DNA from: a virus
IMG/VR virus record: IMGVR_UViG_3300008448_000740
Coordinates: 1-22,196 of that record
Length of the DNA: 22,196 bases
Strand: one strand, 5' to 3'
Shown: one piece after another, positions 7,853-14,637 of the stretch
Layout: every line of letters begins with the position of its first letter
How positions within the stretch are numbered: the stretch's first letter is position 1
Notes under the pieces: model-generated
Databases searched by the model: none
What the model was told of the DNA's origin: nothing
Seen by the model: the letters and a program-made list of their open reading frames with translations, nothing else
Position numbers and translations under genes: made by a program

Positions 7853-8024
7853 CACCGTCCGCCAGCCCTGCCGGATGCCGCTGCTCCCGCAAAGCCCCAC
7901 CCAGGGCGACGTGGATGCGCTGATCATCCAATCCGGGCTTGCCATCATCGAGTGCGACGCCCGGCGCCAGCTCGCCGTCGACATCCTCGACGCCCAACAG
8001 GCAGCTATCAAGGAAGCACCATGA
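7731..8024 (+). CDS. Outer-membrane lipoprotein spanin, Rz1-like, overlapping Rz in another frame
   Basis: A 97-residue protein starting inside the i-spanin gene in a different frame. It has a short basic and hydrophobic signal (RPLILTALAVSMTL) ending at C21 in LNGAC. It is followed by a Pro-rich segment (LPRPSAPRPAP) typical of Rz1, then RQPCRMPLLPQSPTQGDVDA and a helical end with a second Cys (IIECDARRQL). This late part matches the common pattern of Rz1-like o-spanins that extend beyond Rz. The lipobox is imperfect: Asn, not Leu or Val, sits at -3. GTGAGGA lies about 9 bases before the ATG, supporting independent initiation. The stop overlaps the phosphoesterase start as ATGA. It would be lipidated and placed in the outer membrane, partnering the Rz-like protein. 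Confidence 0.82.
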   Translation: MPTRPLILTALAVSMTLNGACAWLPRPSAPRPAPTLLTVADTVRQPCRMPLLPQSPTQGDVDALIIQSGLAIIECDARRQLAVDILDAQQAAIKEAP

Positions 8025-9172
8025 CCCGCGGGACAGAAGCCACGCGCGAGCGGGCCGAGGAAATCATCGCAGTCTTGCACGAGTGCCTAGAGGAAGGCTA
8101 CCCGTGGGAGAACCGCGCGCCCGGCGAGAAGGGCGCGCGCACGGTGGCGTGCGAGCGTCTCAACATGAGCACGTCGGGGTTGCACCAAGCCCTGAAAGCC
8201 GCCAAGCGGCGATACGACATCGAGCCGGACCCGTCGCGCTACGTCCCGCGCAAGGGCGATCCCATCTTCCGCATTGAAGCGTTGCCCGACGACGGTGAGC
8301 CAAGCGCCGAGGACTTGATCGCCGCGCTGGCCGCGCGCCACGCCAAGCGCAAAGCGCACCATGACGCCGCCAAGCTGCGCCAAGTCCGCATCGGCCTCGG
8401 CGGCCCGATAGCGGTCGCGGGGTTCGGCGACCCCCACGTTGACGACAAGGGCTGCGCCTGGGGCGATCTGGAGCGCGACGTCCGCATCTGCCGGGACACG
8501 CCGGGGATGCTGGCCGTTGACGTCGGCGACAACTCGAACAATTGGGTCGGCCGGCTCATGCGGCTCTACGCCGAGCAGGAGGTGACGCCGAAACAGTCGT
8601 TGCAGCTGATCGAGTGGCTGATGTGCGCGCTGCCGTGGTTGCATTGGGAGGACGGCAACCACGACCTGTGGAACACCGAAAAGGGCGACCCGGTCGCCAT
8701 CATGCACCGGATGCACAAACGTCTCGGCTCCATGAACACGGGGGGCACGCGGCTGCAACTGAACCTGCCGGTCGGCGCGTCCGTCTTCATGCACATCCGC
8801 CACGACTTCCCCGGCGGCTCGCAGTTCAACCCGGCACACGCGCTCGTCCGAGAGACGCTGTTCGGTTTCCGCGACCACATCATGATGTGCGGCCACCGTC
8901 ACCACACCGGCTACATCCCGGTCTGGCACAACGACCCGCGGCGGCTGTGCCACGGGTTCCGGCTCGGCACCTACAAGGACATGGACCACTACGCGGCCGA
9001 AAAGGGTTTCCAGGATGGCAATTGGGCGCGCTCGATGGCGGCGGTGATCGACCCGGAATGGGCGCACGATCCCGTTCGCTTCATCAAGGCGTTTTTCTCG
9101 CTGGAAGAAGCCGCCGAGTATCTGACCTGGCGGCGCGGGAAATGGGAGTTGGGCTATTCAGCGTCGCTCTGA
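8021..9172 (+). CDS. Calcineurin-like metallophosphoesterase with N-terminal HTH-like domain
   Basis: A 383-residue protein. Residues about 10-65 are helical and look like a DNA-binding helix-turn-helix (TVACERLNMSTSGLHQALKAAKRRY). The rest has the full metallophosphoesterase signature: GDPHVDD (D137, H139), VGDNSNNW (D170), DGNHD (N213, H214, D215), HIRHDF (H258, H261) and GHRHH (H292, H294). All metal ligands are present, so it should be an active two-metal phosphodiesterase or phosphatase; the substrate is unknown. AAGGAA lies 5 bases before the ATG, which overlaps the o-spanin stop (ATGA). It sits between lysis and head genes rather than with replication genes. Phosphoesterases of this type occur in phages, with roles suggested in nucleic acid or host signal degradation. 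Confidence 0.88.
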   Translation: MTRGTEATRERAEEIIAVLHECLEEGYPWENRAPGEKGARTVACERLNMSTSGLHQALKAAKRRYDIEPDPSRYVPRKGDPIFRIEALPDDGEPSAEDLIAALAARHAKRKAHHDAAKLRQVRIGLGGPIAVAGFGDPHVDDKGCAWGDLERDVRICRDTPGMLAVDVGDNSNNWVGRLMRLYAEQEVTPKQSLQLIEWLMCALPWLHWEDGNHDLWNTEKGDPVAIMHRMHKRLGSMNTGGTRLQLNLPVGASVFMHIRHDFPGGSQFNPAHALVRETLFGFRDHIMMCGHRHHTGYIPVWHNDPRRLCHGFRLGTYKDMDHYAAEKGFQDGNWARSMAAVIDPEWAHDPVRFIKAFFSLEEAAEYLTWRRGKWELGYSASL

Positions 9173-9177
9173 CCCTG

Positions 9178-9206
9178 TTGCAAAAAAATCGCTGCCACTG
9201 TAGGCT
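9178..9206 (+). promoter_or_regulatory. Possible promoter in the largest late-region gap, before the scaffold gene
   Basis: The gap at 9173-9255 (83 bases) is the widest between two plus-strand genes. It contains TTGCAA at 9178-9183, a 17-base spacer with a run of A, and TAGGCT at 9201-9206. This matches sigma-70 consensus at 4/6 and 3/6 positions with ideal spacing. An A-rich stretch is unusual in this GC-rich sequence. A promoter here would raise scaffold and coat expression above the terminase-lysis part. Evidence is by eye only; the hexamers are weak. Confidence 0.3.
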
Positions 9207-9255
9207 TTGCGTCACTCTACCGGCGGAGCGCACCGGGGGTTCCAAGGGACCATAG

Positions 9256-9996
9256 ATGTCAGAAGAAATCCTAGCGGGGGAACAAGCCGCGCCGGAGTTG
9301 GAGGTTACGGCCCCTCCCACCCCTGAGATCCAAACGCCGGAAGACGCACCCAAGACCTTCACCCAGGAGGAACTGGACGCCGCGATCGGCAAGCGTCTCG
9401 CACGAGAGCAGCGAAAGTGGGAACGAGAGCAGCAGCGCCTGCAATCCGCCGCCCCGCCCGCCCCACTCCCTTCGGTTGACCAGTTCGAGAGCACCGAGGC
9501 ATACGCCGAGGCGCTGGCAGAACAAAAGGCAGTTGCCTTGGTCGAACAGCGGGAACGGCAGCGGCAGCAGGAAGCTCTGATCGAGGCCTACTACGACCGT
9601 GAAGAACAGGCGCTGGCCGAGTATGACGACTTCAAGCAGGTCGCATACAACCCCTCCCTGCCCGTCACGGCCGAGATGGCCGAAACCATCCGCGCATCCG
9701 ACCTAGGCCCCCGTGTCCTCTATCACTTGGGGTCCAACCCGTCGGAAGCGGCCCGCATTTCCGCGCTGCCGCCGCTCTTGCAGGCCAAGGAAATCGGCCG
9801 GATCGAAGTCGCTCTGGCGGCGTCGCCCCCGGTCAAACGCACCACCTCTGCCCCCCCGCCTATCTCACCTGTCACCCCGACCAGCAGCGGCACGCCCGCA
9901 TACGACACCACCGACCCCCGCTCGGTTTCCACCATGAGCACGTCGGAATGGATCGCGCAGGAACGGGCTCGGCAGTTGAGGAAGGCGGCCCGCTAA
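9256..9996 (+). CDS. Scaffolding protein, P22 gp8-like (capsid assembly)
   Basis: A 246-residue, highly charged, Gln/Glu/Ala-rich protein directly before the coat gene, where tailed phages keep the scaffold. Residues 1-32 are acidic and Pro-rich. Residues 35-62 (FTQEELDAAIGKRLAREQRKW...) are the helix common at the start of phage scaffold proteins. Residues about 75-130 are a long helix. Residues about 190-222 are a disordered Pro/Ser/Thr linker. A basic helix (WIAQERARQLRKAAR) closes the protein, matching the coat-binding basic C-terminal helix of P22 gp8. It is shorter than P22 scaffold (303). It would fill the procapsid and leave before or during packaging. AAGGGA precedes the ATG by about 7 bases. 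Confidence 0.85.
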   Translation: MSEEILAGEQAAPELEVTAPPTPEIQTPEDAPKTFTQEELDAAIGKRLAREQRKWEREQQRLQSAAPPAPLPSVDQFESTEAYAEALAEQKAVALVEQRERQRQQEALIEAYYDREEQALAEYDDFKQVAYNPSLPVTAEMAETIRASDLGPRVLYHLGSNPSEAARISALPPLLQAKEIGRIEVALAASPPVKRTTSAPPPISPVTPTSSGTPAYDTTDPRSVSTMSTSEWIAQERARQLRKAAR

Positions 9997-10020
9997 CCCC
10001 ATCTGCAAGGAACCACTGAC

Positions 10021-11229
10021 GTGGCCAACTCGCTTCTGACCATCGACATGATCACCAGGAAGGCCCTGGAGATCTTTGAGAACAACCTCGTCCTGACGCG
10101 GAACATCAACCGCCAATACGACGACAGCTTCGCCAAGGAAGGCGCCAAGATCGGCTCCACCATGCGCATCCGCATGCCCGATCGCGCGCTCGTCACCGAC
10201 GGCGCCGCCCTGCAAGTGCAGGACGAGAACGAGCAGTTCACCACCCTGTCCGTCTCCAACCAGAAGCACATCGGCGTCAACTTCACGACCGCCGAGATGG
10301 CTCTGTCGCTGGACGACTTCGCCGAGCGCATCCTGAAGCCGCGCGTCAGCCAGCTGGCTGCCAGCGTCGACGCCGACGTCGCCAACGTCTACAAGGACGT
10401 ATACAACGTCGTGGGTTCGGCCGGCACCACCCCCGCCACCTCGCTGGTGCTGCTCCAGGGCCAGCAGAAGTTGAACGAGGGTGCCGTCCCGATGGGCTCG
10501 CGCTACGCGACCGTCAACCCGGCCGCCAACGCCGGCCTGGTCGAGGGCCTGAAGGGTCTGTTCAACCCCGCCGACGTCATCAGCCGCCAGTTCAAGAACG
10601 GCATGATGGGCGAAGGCGTGCTGGGCTACGACGAGATCAACATGTCGCAGTCCATCAAGGTGCACACCTACGGCACCCGCGCGGCCACCGGGGCCACCGT
10701 GACCACCACGGTGTCGACGCAGGGCCAGTCGACCCTCGCCATCACCGGCACCGGCTCGCAGGTGATCAACAAAGGCGACACCTTCACCATCGCCAACGTG
10801 TATGCCGTCAACCCGCAGACCCGCGAGAGCACCGGTTCGCTCCAGCAGTTCGTCTGCACCGCCGCCAACACGGCGTCGGGCGGCTCCTACACCTCGGTGG
10901 CCATCAGCCCGCCGCTCTACACGGCGGATCACGCCCTGGCCACGGTCAACTCGTTCCCGCAGTCCGGCGCGGCCATCATCTTCGACGGCGTCGCCTCGAC
11001 CTCGGCTCCGCAGAACCTGATCTACCACAAGGACGCGTTCTCGATGGCCACCGCCGACCTCCTGCTCCCGCAGGGCGTCGACATGGCGTCGCGTCAGACC
11101 CACAACGGCATCTCCATGCGGATCGTGCGCGACTACGACATCAACAACGATCGCATGCCTTGCCGCATCGACGTCCTCTACGGCTACGGTGCGATCCGCC
11201 CCGCCGCCGCCACCCGCCTGCTCGGCTAA
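10021..11229 (+). CDS. Major capsid (coat) protein, P22 gp5-like
   Basis: A 402-residue HK97-fold coat protein of the P22 type (P22 gp5 has 430). The N-terminal ANSLLTIDMITRKALEIFEN and LTRNINRQYDDSF match the start of this family. Residues about 215-335 hold a Thr/Ser/Val-rich stretch with KGDTFTIANVYAVNPQT, corresponding to the inserted I-domain that guides folding and capsid size in P22. The end CRIDVLYGYGAIRPAAATRL aligns with CRIALWYGVNATRPEAI of P22. It starts with GTG; AAGGAA lies 8 bases upstream, and the family's usual start fits exactly there. The scaffold precedes it and a small decoration-like protein follows. It should be the most abundant protein of the virion. Confidence 0.94.
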   Translation: MANSLLTIDMITRKALEIFENNLVLTRNINRQYDDSFAKEGAKIGSTMRIRMPDRALVTDGAALQVQDENEQFTTLSVSNQKHIGVNFTTAEMALSLDDFAERILKPRVSQLAASVDADVANVYKDVYNVVGSAGTTPATSLVLLQGQQKLNEGAVPMGSRYATVNPAANAGLVEGLKGLFNPADVISRQFKNGMMGEGVLGYDEINMSQSIKVHTYGTRAATGATVTTTVSTQGQSTLAITGTGSQVINKGDTFTIANVYAVNPQTRESTGSLQQFVCTAANTASGGSYTSVAISPPLYTADHALATVNSFPQSGAAIIFDGVASTSAPQNLIYHKDAFSMATADLLLPQGVDMASRQTHNGISMRIVRDYDINNDRMPCRIDVLYGYGAIRPAAATRLLG

Positions 11230-11244
11230 CCCGGAGAAAGCACC

Positions 11245-11655
11245 ATGACTATCTCGAACATCGGTGGCGGCTCTCAGATCGGCGACGGCAACCTCAACGA
11301 GGTGATCCTGACCCCGGTTCCCGCCCCGCAGACCGCCACCGCCACCGCCACCCTGTCGGTCGCGCAGATCACCAGCGGCATCCTGCTCGGCAGCCCCGGC
11401 ACGTCCGCGGCTTCCTACACTCTGCCGACCGCCGCGTCGCTCGACGCCGCGCTGGGCAACGCCAAGATCGGATCCTCGTTCGATCTAGCCGTCGTCAACG
11501 TCGACGGCTCGTCCTCGGGCGTGATCACCCTGGTGGCCGGCACCGGCTGGTCCACCGTCGGTCTTCTGACCGTCGTGGCCACCGCGGGCACCGCGCAGGC
11601 CTTCCGCGCTCGCAAGACGGGCGACGCGGCCTGGACCCTGTATCGCATCGCCTGA
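11245..11655 (+). CDS. Small protein after the coat gene, possible head decoration protein
   Basis: A 136-residue protein rich in Ala, Thr, Gly, Val and Ser with very few charged residues until the end. It is probably all beta. It opens with a Gly/Asn turn region (SNIGGGSQIGDGNLNEV), then strands such as SYTLPTAASLD, SFDLAVVNVD, GVITLVAGTGW and AFRARKTGDAAWTLYRIA. The last strand pattern is seen in many phage surface beta domains. A good ribosome-binding site (GGAGAAA) lies 7 bases before the ATG, only 15 bases after the coat stop. A strong hairpin follows. This implies co-expression with the coat at high level, as expected of a decoration or head-fibre protein. The function is inferred from position and fold type; I do not recognise the family. 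Confidence 0.75.
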   Translation: MTISNIGGGSQIGDGNLNEVILTPVPAPQTATATATLSVAQITSGILLGSPGTSAASYTLPTAASLDAALGNAKIGSSFDLAVVNVDGSSSGVITLVAGTGWSTVGLLTVVATAGTAQAFRARKTGDAAWTLYRIA

Positions 11656-11663
11656 CGCCTACC

Positions 11664-11689
11664 CCGCCCCGCCTTAATCGGCGGGGCGG
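11664..11689 (+). terminator. Strong GC hairpin after the coat and decoration genes
   Basis: A perfect 10-bp inverted repeat, CCGCCCCGCC and GGCGGGGCGG, separated by the 6-base loop TTAATC. It lies in the 64-base gap between two genes, 8 bases after the stop. The following bases (CTCTACCTTCG) are pyrimidine-rich but not a true T run. It may therefore be a partial terminator, an mRNA 3'-end stabiliser or a processing site that lets coat transcript levels exceed downstream tail transcripts. The stem is seen; the role is inferred. Confidence 0.55.
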
Positions 11690-11719
11690 CTCTACCTTCG
11701 TCAACGACAGGATTGGGCC

Positions 11720-12430
11720 ATGACGACCGCAGGCGACATCATCTACGGCGCGCTCCGGCTGATCGGTCAACTGGCTGAAGGCGAAGTCCCGTCGGCGAGC
11801 ACGGCGCAGGACGCGCTGGCCGCCATGAACATGATGATAGACAGCTGGAGCACCGAGCGGCTCGCCGTCTATTGCACCCAGGATCAAACTTTCGTCTGGC
11901 CCGCGGGCGAGACCACGCGCACGCTGGGGCCGACGGGCGACTTTGTCGGCCTGCGCCCCGTCAAGCTGGACGACAGCACCTATTACGTCGACCCGCAGGG
12001 GCTGGCCTTCACGCCCGCGCTGATAAACGAGGCGGAATACAACGCCATCGTCCTCAAGACGGTGACGAGCACCTATCCGCAGGTGATCTACCCCGAGGCG
12101 ACGAACCCCAACGCGACGTTCAAGATCTACCCGGTGCCGACGCAGGCGCTGACGTGGCATTTCATCTCCGTGCTGGAGCTGGCGCAGCCGGCGTCGCTCG
12201 GCACTGAGCTGGTCTTCCCACCGGGCTACCTGCGCGCGTTCCGCTACAACCTGGCCTGCGAGCTGGCACCGGAGTTCGGCGTCGAGCCGTCGCCGGAAGT
12301 CAAGCGCGTCGCCATGGCGTCCAAGCGCAACCTCAAGCGGATCAACAACCCGAACGACCTGATGGCCATGCCGGGGGGCATCATGGGCGTGCCCGGCCGC
12401 TACAACATCTACACCAACCAGCCGAACTGA
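11720..12430 (+). CDS. Head-tail connector / tail accessory factor, P22 gp4-like
   Basis: A 236-residue protein that probably binds below the portal ring as the first plug after packaging. Residues 5-47 (GDIIYGALRLIGQLAEGEVP, then AQDALAAMNMMIDSW) match the N-terminal helices of P22 gp4. Residues 169-208 (YLRAFRYNLACELAPEFGVE followed by a Lys/Arg-rich helix) match its FHNLACRIAPDY helix. Between them lie about 120 residues of beta-rich sequence, compared with about 25 in P22 gp4 (166 residues in all). It also lacks the P22 C-terminal extension. The gene follows the hairpin, and AGGA precedes the ATG. The gp10-like gene starts one base after its stop, as in the P22 order. The call is well supported by matching both ends and the context. 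Confidence 0.87.
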   Translation: MTTAGDIIYGALRLIGQLAEGEVPSASTAQDALAAMNMMIDSWSTERLAVYCTQDQTFVWPAGETTRTLGPTGDFVGLRPVKLDDSTYYVDPQGLAFTPALINEAEYNAIVLKTVTSTYPQVIYPEATNPNATFKIYPVPTQALTWHFISVLELAQPASLGTELVFPPGYLRAFRYNLACELAPEFGVEPSPEVKRVAMASKRNLKRINNPNDLMAMPGGIMGVPGRYNIYTNQPN

Positions 12431-12431
12431 C

Positions 12432-13949
12432 ATGCGGTCCCCGATCCTCGGCTCCAGCTATGTGATCCGCAGCCCGAACGCGGCTGACAATCGCATGGTC
12501 AACCTCTACCCAGAGGTGGTGGCCGAGGGCGGGCTGGAGGCGGCCTATCTCCAGCGCGCGCCGGGGCTGAAGTTCCTGTCGACCGTCGGCACCGGCCCCA
12601 TCCAAGGACTGTGGTCGAACGGCAACACTGGCTATGTGGTTTCTGGGCAACAGTTCTATTCGGTGACGGCCGCCGGTGTGCCGACGCTGGTCGGCACAGT
12701 CGAGAACACCGGCCCCGTCTCCATGGCGGACAACGGCACGCAGCTGTTCATCGCGGCCGACCCGAAGGGCTACATTTACAACTTCGACACCAACGTGCTG
12801 GCCGAGATTACCGACGAGGACTTCGCCGGGTCCAGCACGGTCGCGTATCTGGACGGCTATTTCGTTTTCTCCGAGCCCAACTCGCAGCGCATTTGGGTGA
12901 CGACGCTGTTCGACGGCGAGAGCGTCGACCCGCTCGACTTTGCCAGCGCCGAGGGCGCACCGGACGACGTGGTCGGTCTGGTGGCCAATCACCGCGAGGT
13001 GTGGGTTTTCGGCACCAACTCGACCGAGGTCTGGTATAACTCCGGCGACGCCGACTTCCCTTTGGCCCGCATCCAGGGTGCCTACAACGAGGTCGGCTGC
13101 GTCGCCCCCAACTCGATCGCCAAGCTGGACAACAGCATCGTCTGGCTCGGGCAGGACGCACGCGGCCGGGGCATCGTCTATCGCGCCAACGGCTACCGGG
13201 CGCAGCGCATCTCGACGCACGCCGTCGAGTTCGCCATCCAAAGCTACGCCGACATGACGGACGCGGTGGCCTACTCCTACCAACAGGACGGCCACGAGTT
13301 CTACGTCCTCAACTTCCCGCTGGCCGACACGACGTGGGTGTTCGACGCCTCGACCGCGGCGTGGCACGAGCGGCGCGGTCTGCTCAACGGCGTCTTCACG
13401 CGCCACAGGTCCAACTGCTTCGTCAACTTCAACGGCCTGCTGATCGTCGGCGACTACGAGAACGGCAATCTCTACGAGCTGGACCTTGACACCTACGCCG
13501 ACAACGGCTCGGTGCAGAAGTGGCTGCGCCGTTGGCGCGCGCTGCCGACCGGGGCCAACGACTTCAAGCGCACGGCGCACCACGCGCTCCAGCTGGTGTG
13601 CGAGACGGGCGTGGGCCTGACGGGCCGCATCACCGACGCGCCGCTGCTCGTCGAGCACGGCGTCGAGCTGCTGGTGGCGACGAACGTCCCGCTGCTGATC
13701 GGGCTTGACACGGTGGCTGACGCCGACCCGCAGATCATGCTGCGCTGGTCCGACGACGGCGGCCACACCTGGTCGGCGGAGCACTGGCGGTCGATGGGGC
13801 CGATCGGCCAGTCGCAGACGCGCGTCATCTGGCGCCGGCTGGGCATGACCGACAAGCTGCGCGACCGCGTCTATGAGGTGTCCGGCACCGCAGCGGTCAA
13901 GGTGGCGATCATGGGGGCCGAGCTGACGGTGAGCGGCACCAATGGCTGA
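12432..13949 (+). CDS. Packaged DNA stabilisation protein, P22 gp10-like
   Basis: A 505-residue tail-hub protein (P22 gp10 has 472) that closes the portal-gp4 channel after packaging and carries the needle and spikes. The opening, SYVIRSPNAADNRMVNLYPE followed by LQRAPGLKFLSTVG, corresponds to P22 YIDYLPVNMLA..YLRSFPGI. Repeated beta-propeller-like blades follow (SMADNGTQLFIAA, STVAYLDGYFVFSEP, VVGLVANHREVWVFGTNSTE). The end, RVIWRRLGMTDKLRDRVYEV with VKVAIMGAELTV, matches the P22 end RVLWKRVGRIRKNVGFKLRV. It starts one base after the gp4-like stop without a clear ribosome-binding site and overlaps the next gene by 8 bases. The identification is firm from N- and C-terminal patterns plus order. 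Confidence 0.92.
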   Translation: MRSPILGSSYVIRSPNAADNRMVNLYPEVVAEGGLEAAYLQRAPGLKFLSTVGTGPIQGLWSNGNTGYVVSGQQFYSVTAAGVPTLVGTVENTGPVSMADNGTQLFIAADPKGYIYNFDTNVLAEITDEDFAGSSTVAYLDGYFVFSEPNSQRIWVTTLFDGESVDPLDFASAEGAPDDVVGLVANHREVWVFGTNSTEVWYNSGDADFPLARIQGAYNEVGCVAPNSIAKLDNSIVWLGQDARGRGIVYRANGYRAQRISTHAVEFAIQSYADMTDAVAYSYQQDGHEFYVLNFPLADTTWVFDASTAAWHERRGLLNGVFTRHRSNCFVNFNGLLIVGDYENGNLYELDLDTYADNGSVQKWLRRWRALPTGANDFKRTAHHALQLVCETGVGLTGRITDAPLLVEHGVELLVATNVPLLIGLDTVADADPQIMLRWSDDGGHTWSAEHWRSMGPIGQSQTRVIWRRLGMTDKLRDRVYEVSGTAAVKVAIMGAELTVSGTNG

Positions 13950-14637
13950 CATCACCTCGATCCCCGCCGCGCAGGTCCCGTTGCTGGAGCCCGACAGCCG
14001 CGTCATGTCGCGTGAGTGGTATCGGTTCCTGTTCAACCAGTTCGGCCAGACCGGCAGCGGCACGACCGACATCTCCATCAGCGACCTCGCGCTGGCGCCG
14101 TTCAGCGACGCTGAGACGGAAGCGACGCTGGACCTGATGCGCGCCGACATCCAGGGCCTGTCAGTCGCGCCGCCTGTCGTGCTCGCGCCGCGCCGGTCGG
14201 CAGCGTTCGCCAACTCCGCGGCGCAGACCCCGAGCGGCGCCAACACCGCTACGATCGTGACGTTCAACACCACGGTGTTCAGCCAGGGCATCGGCTTGGC
14301 GACGTCGTCCATGATCATGCCCGCCTGCGCGGGAGCCTACCGCGTGTCGTTCACCGCGCAGCTGGACAAGACGAGCGGCGGCGACGCGCTGGTCTATTTC
14401 TGGCTGCGCAAGAACAACGCCACGGATCTGGCCAACACCGCGAAGCGGTGGCGCATCCGGGGCAACGACGCAGAAGTCGTGTTTTGCTCGACCATGACCG
14501 TCGTGCTGGAGCAGACCGATTTTTTGCAAATGATGTGGGCGGCAGACAACGCTAATGTTACCCTAGACGCCACGGCCGCGACCGCCTTTTCGCCCGCGGG
14601 GCCTTCGTCGCTTCTAAGCATCGCACAGGTTGACTGA
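13942..14637 (+). CDS. Tail protein with TNF/C1q-like jelly-roll end, in the tail-needle gene slot
   Basis: A 231-residue virion protein. Residues about 10-36 (AQVPLLEPDSRVMSREWYRFLFNQF) are a short segment found at the start of many phage tail and fibre proteins. Residues about 50-75 are likely helical. Residues about 85-231 form a beta domain with the phage TNF/C1q pattern: AFANSAAQTPSG, TFNTTVFSQGIG, GAYRVSFTAQLDKTS and a terminal SSLLSIAQV. In P22 the needle gene 26 follows gene 10 in this place, and in phage Sf6 the needle ends in a TNF-like knob. This protein lacks the long trimeric coiled coil of a needle, so it may be a reduced needle tip, a plug or a short fibre. It overlaps the gp10-like gene by 8 bases and the next by one (TGATG). 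Confidence 0.78.
   Translation: MADITSIPAAQVPLLEPDSRVMSREWYRFLFNQFGQTGSGTTDISISDLALAPFSDAETEATLDLMRADIQGLSVAPPVVLAPRRSAAFANSAAQTPSGANTATIVTFNTTVFSQGIGLATSSMIMPACAGAYRVSFTAQLDKTSGGDALVYFWLRKNNATDLANTAKRWRIRGNDAEVVFCSTMTVVLEQTDFLQMMWAADNANVTLDATAATAFSPAGPSSLLSIAQVD

Noticed and set aside
12381-14318. 645-codon minus-strand open frame opposite the gp10-like and needle-slot genes
   Set aside because: Same codon-bias shadow; it crosses two good plus-strand genes with matching families.
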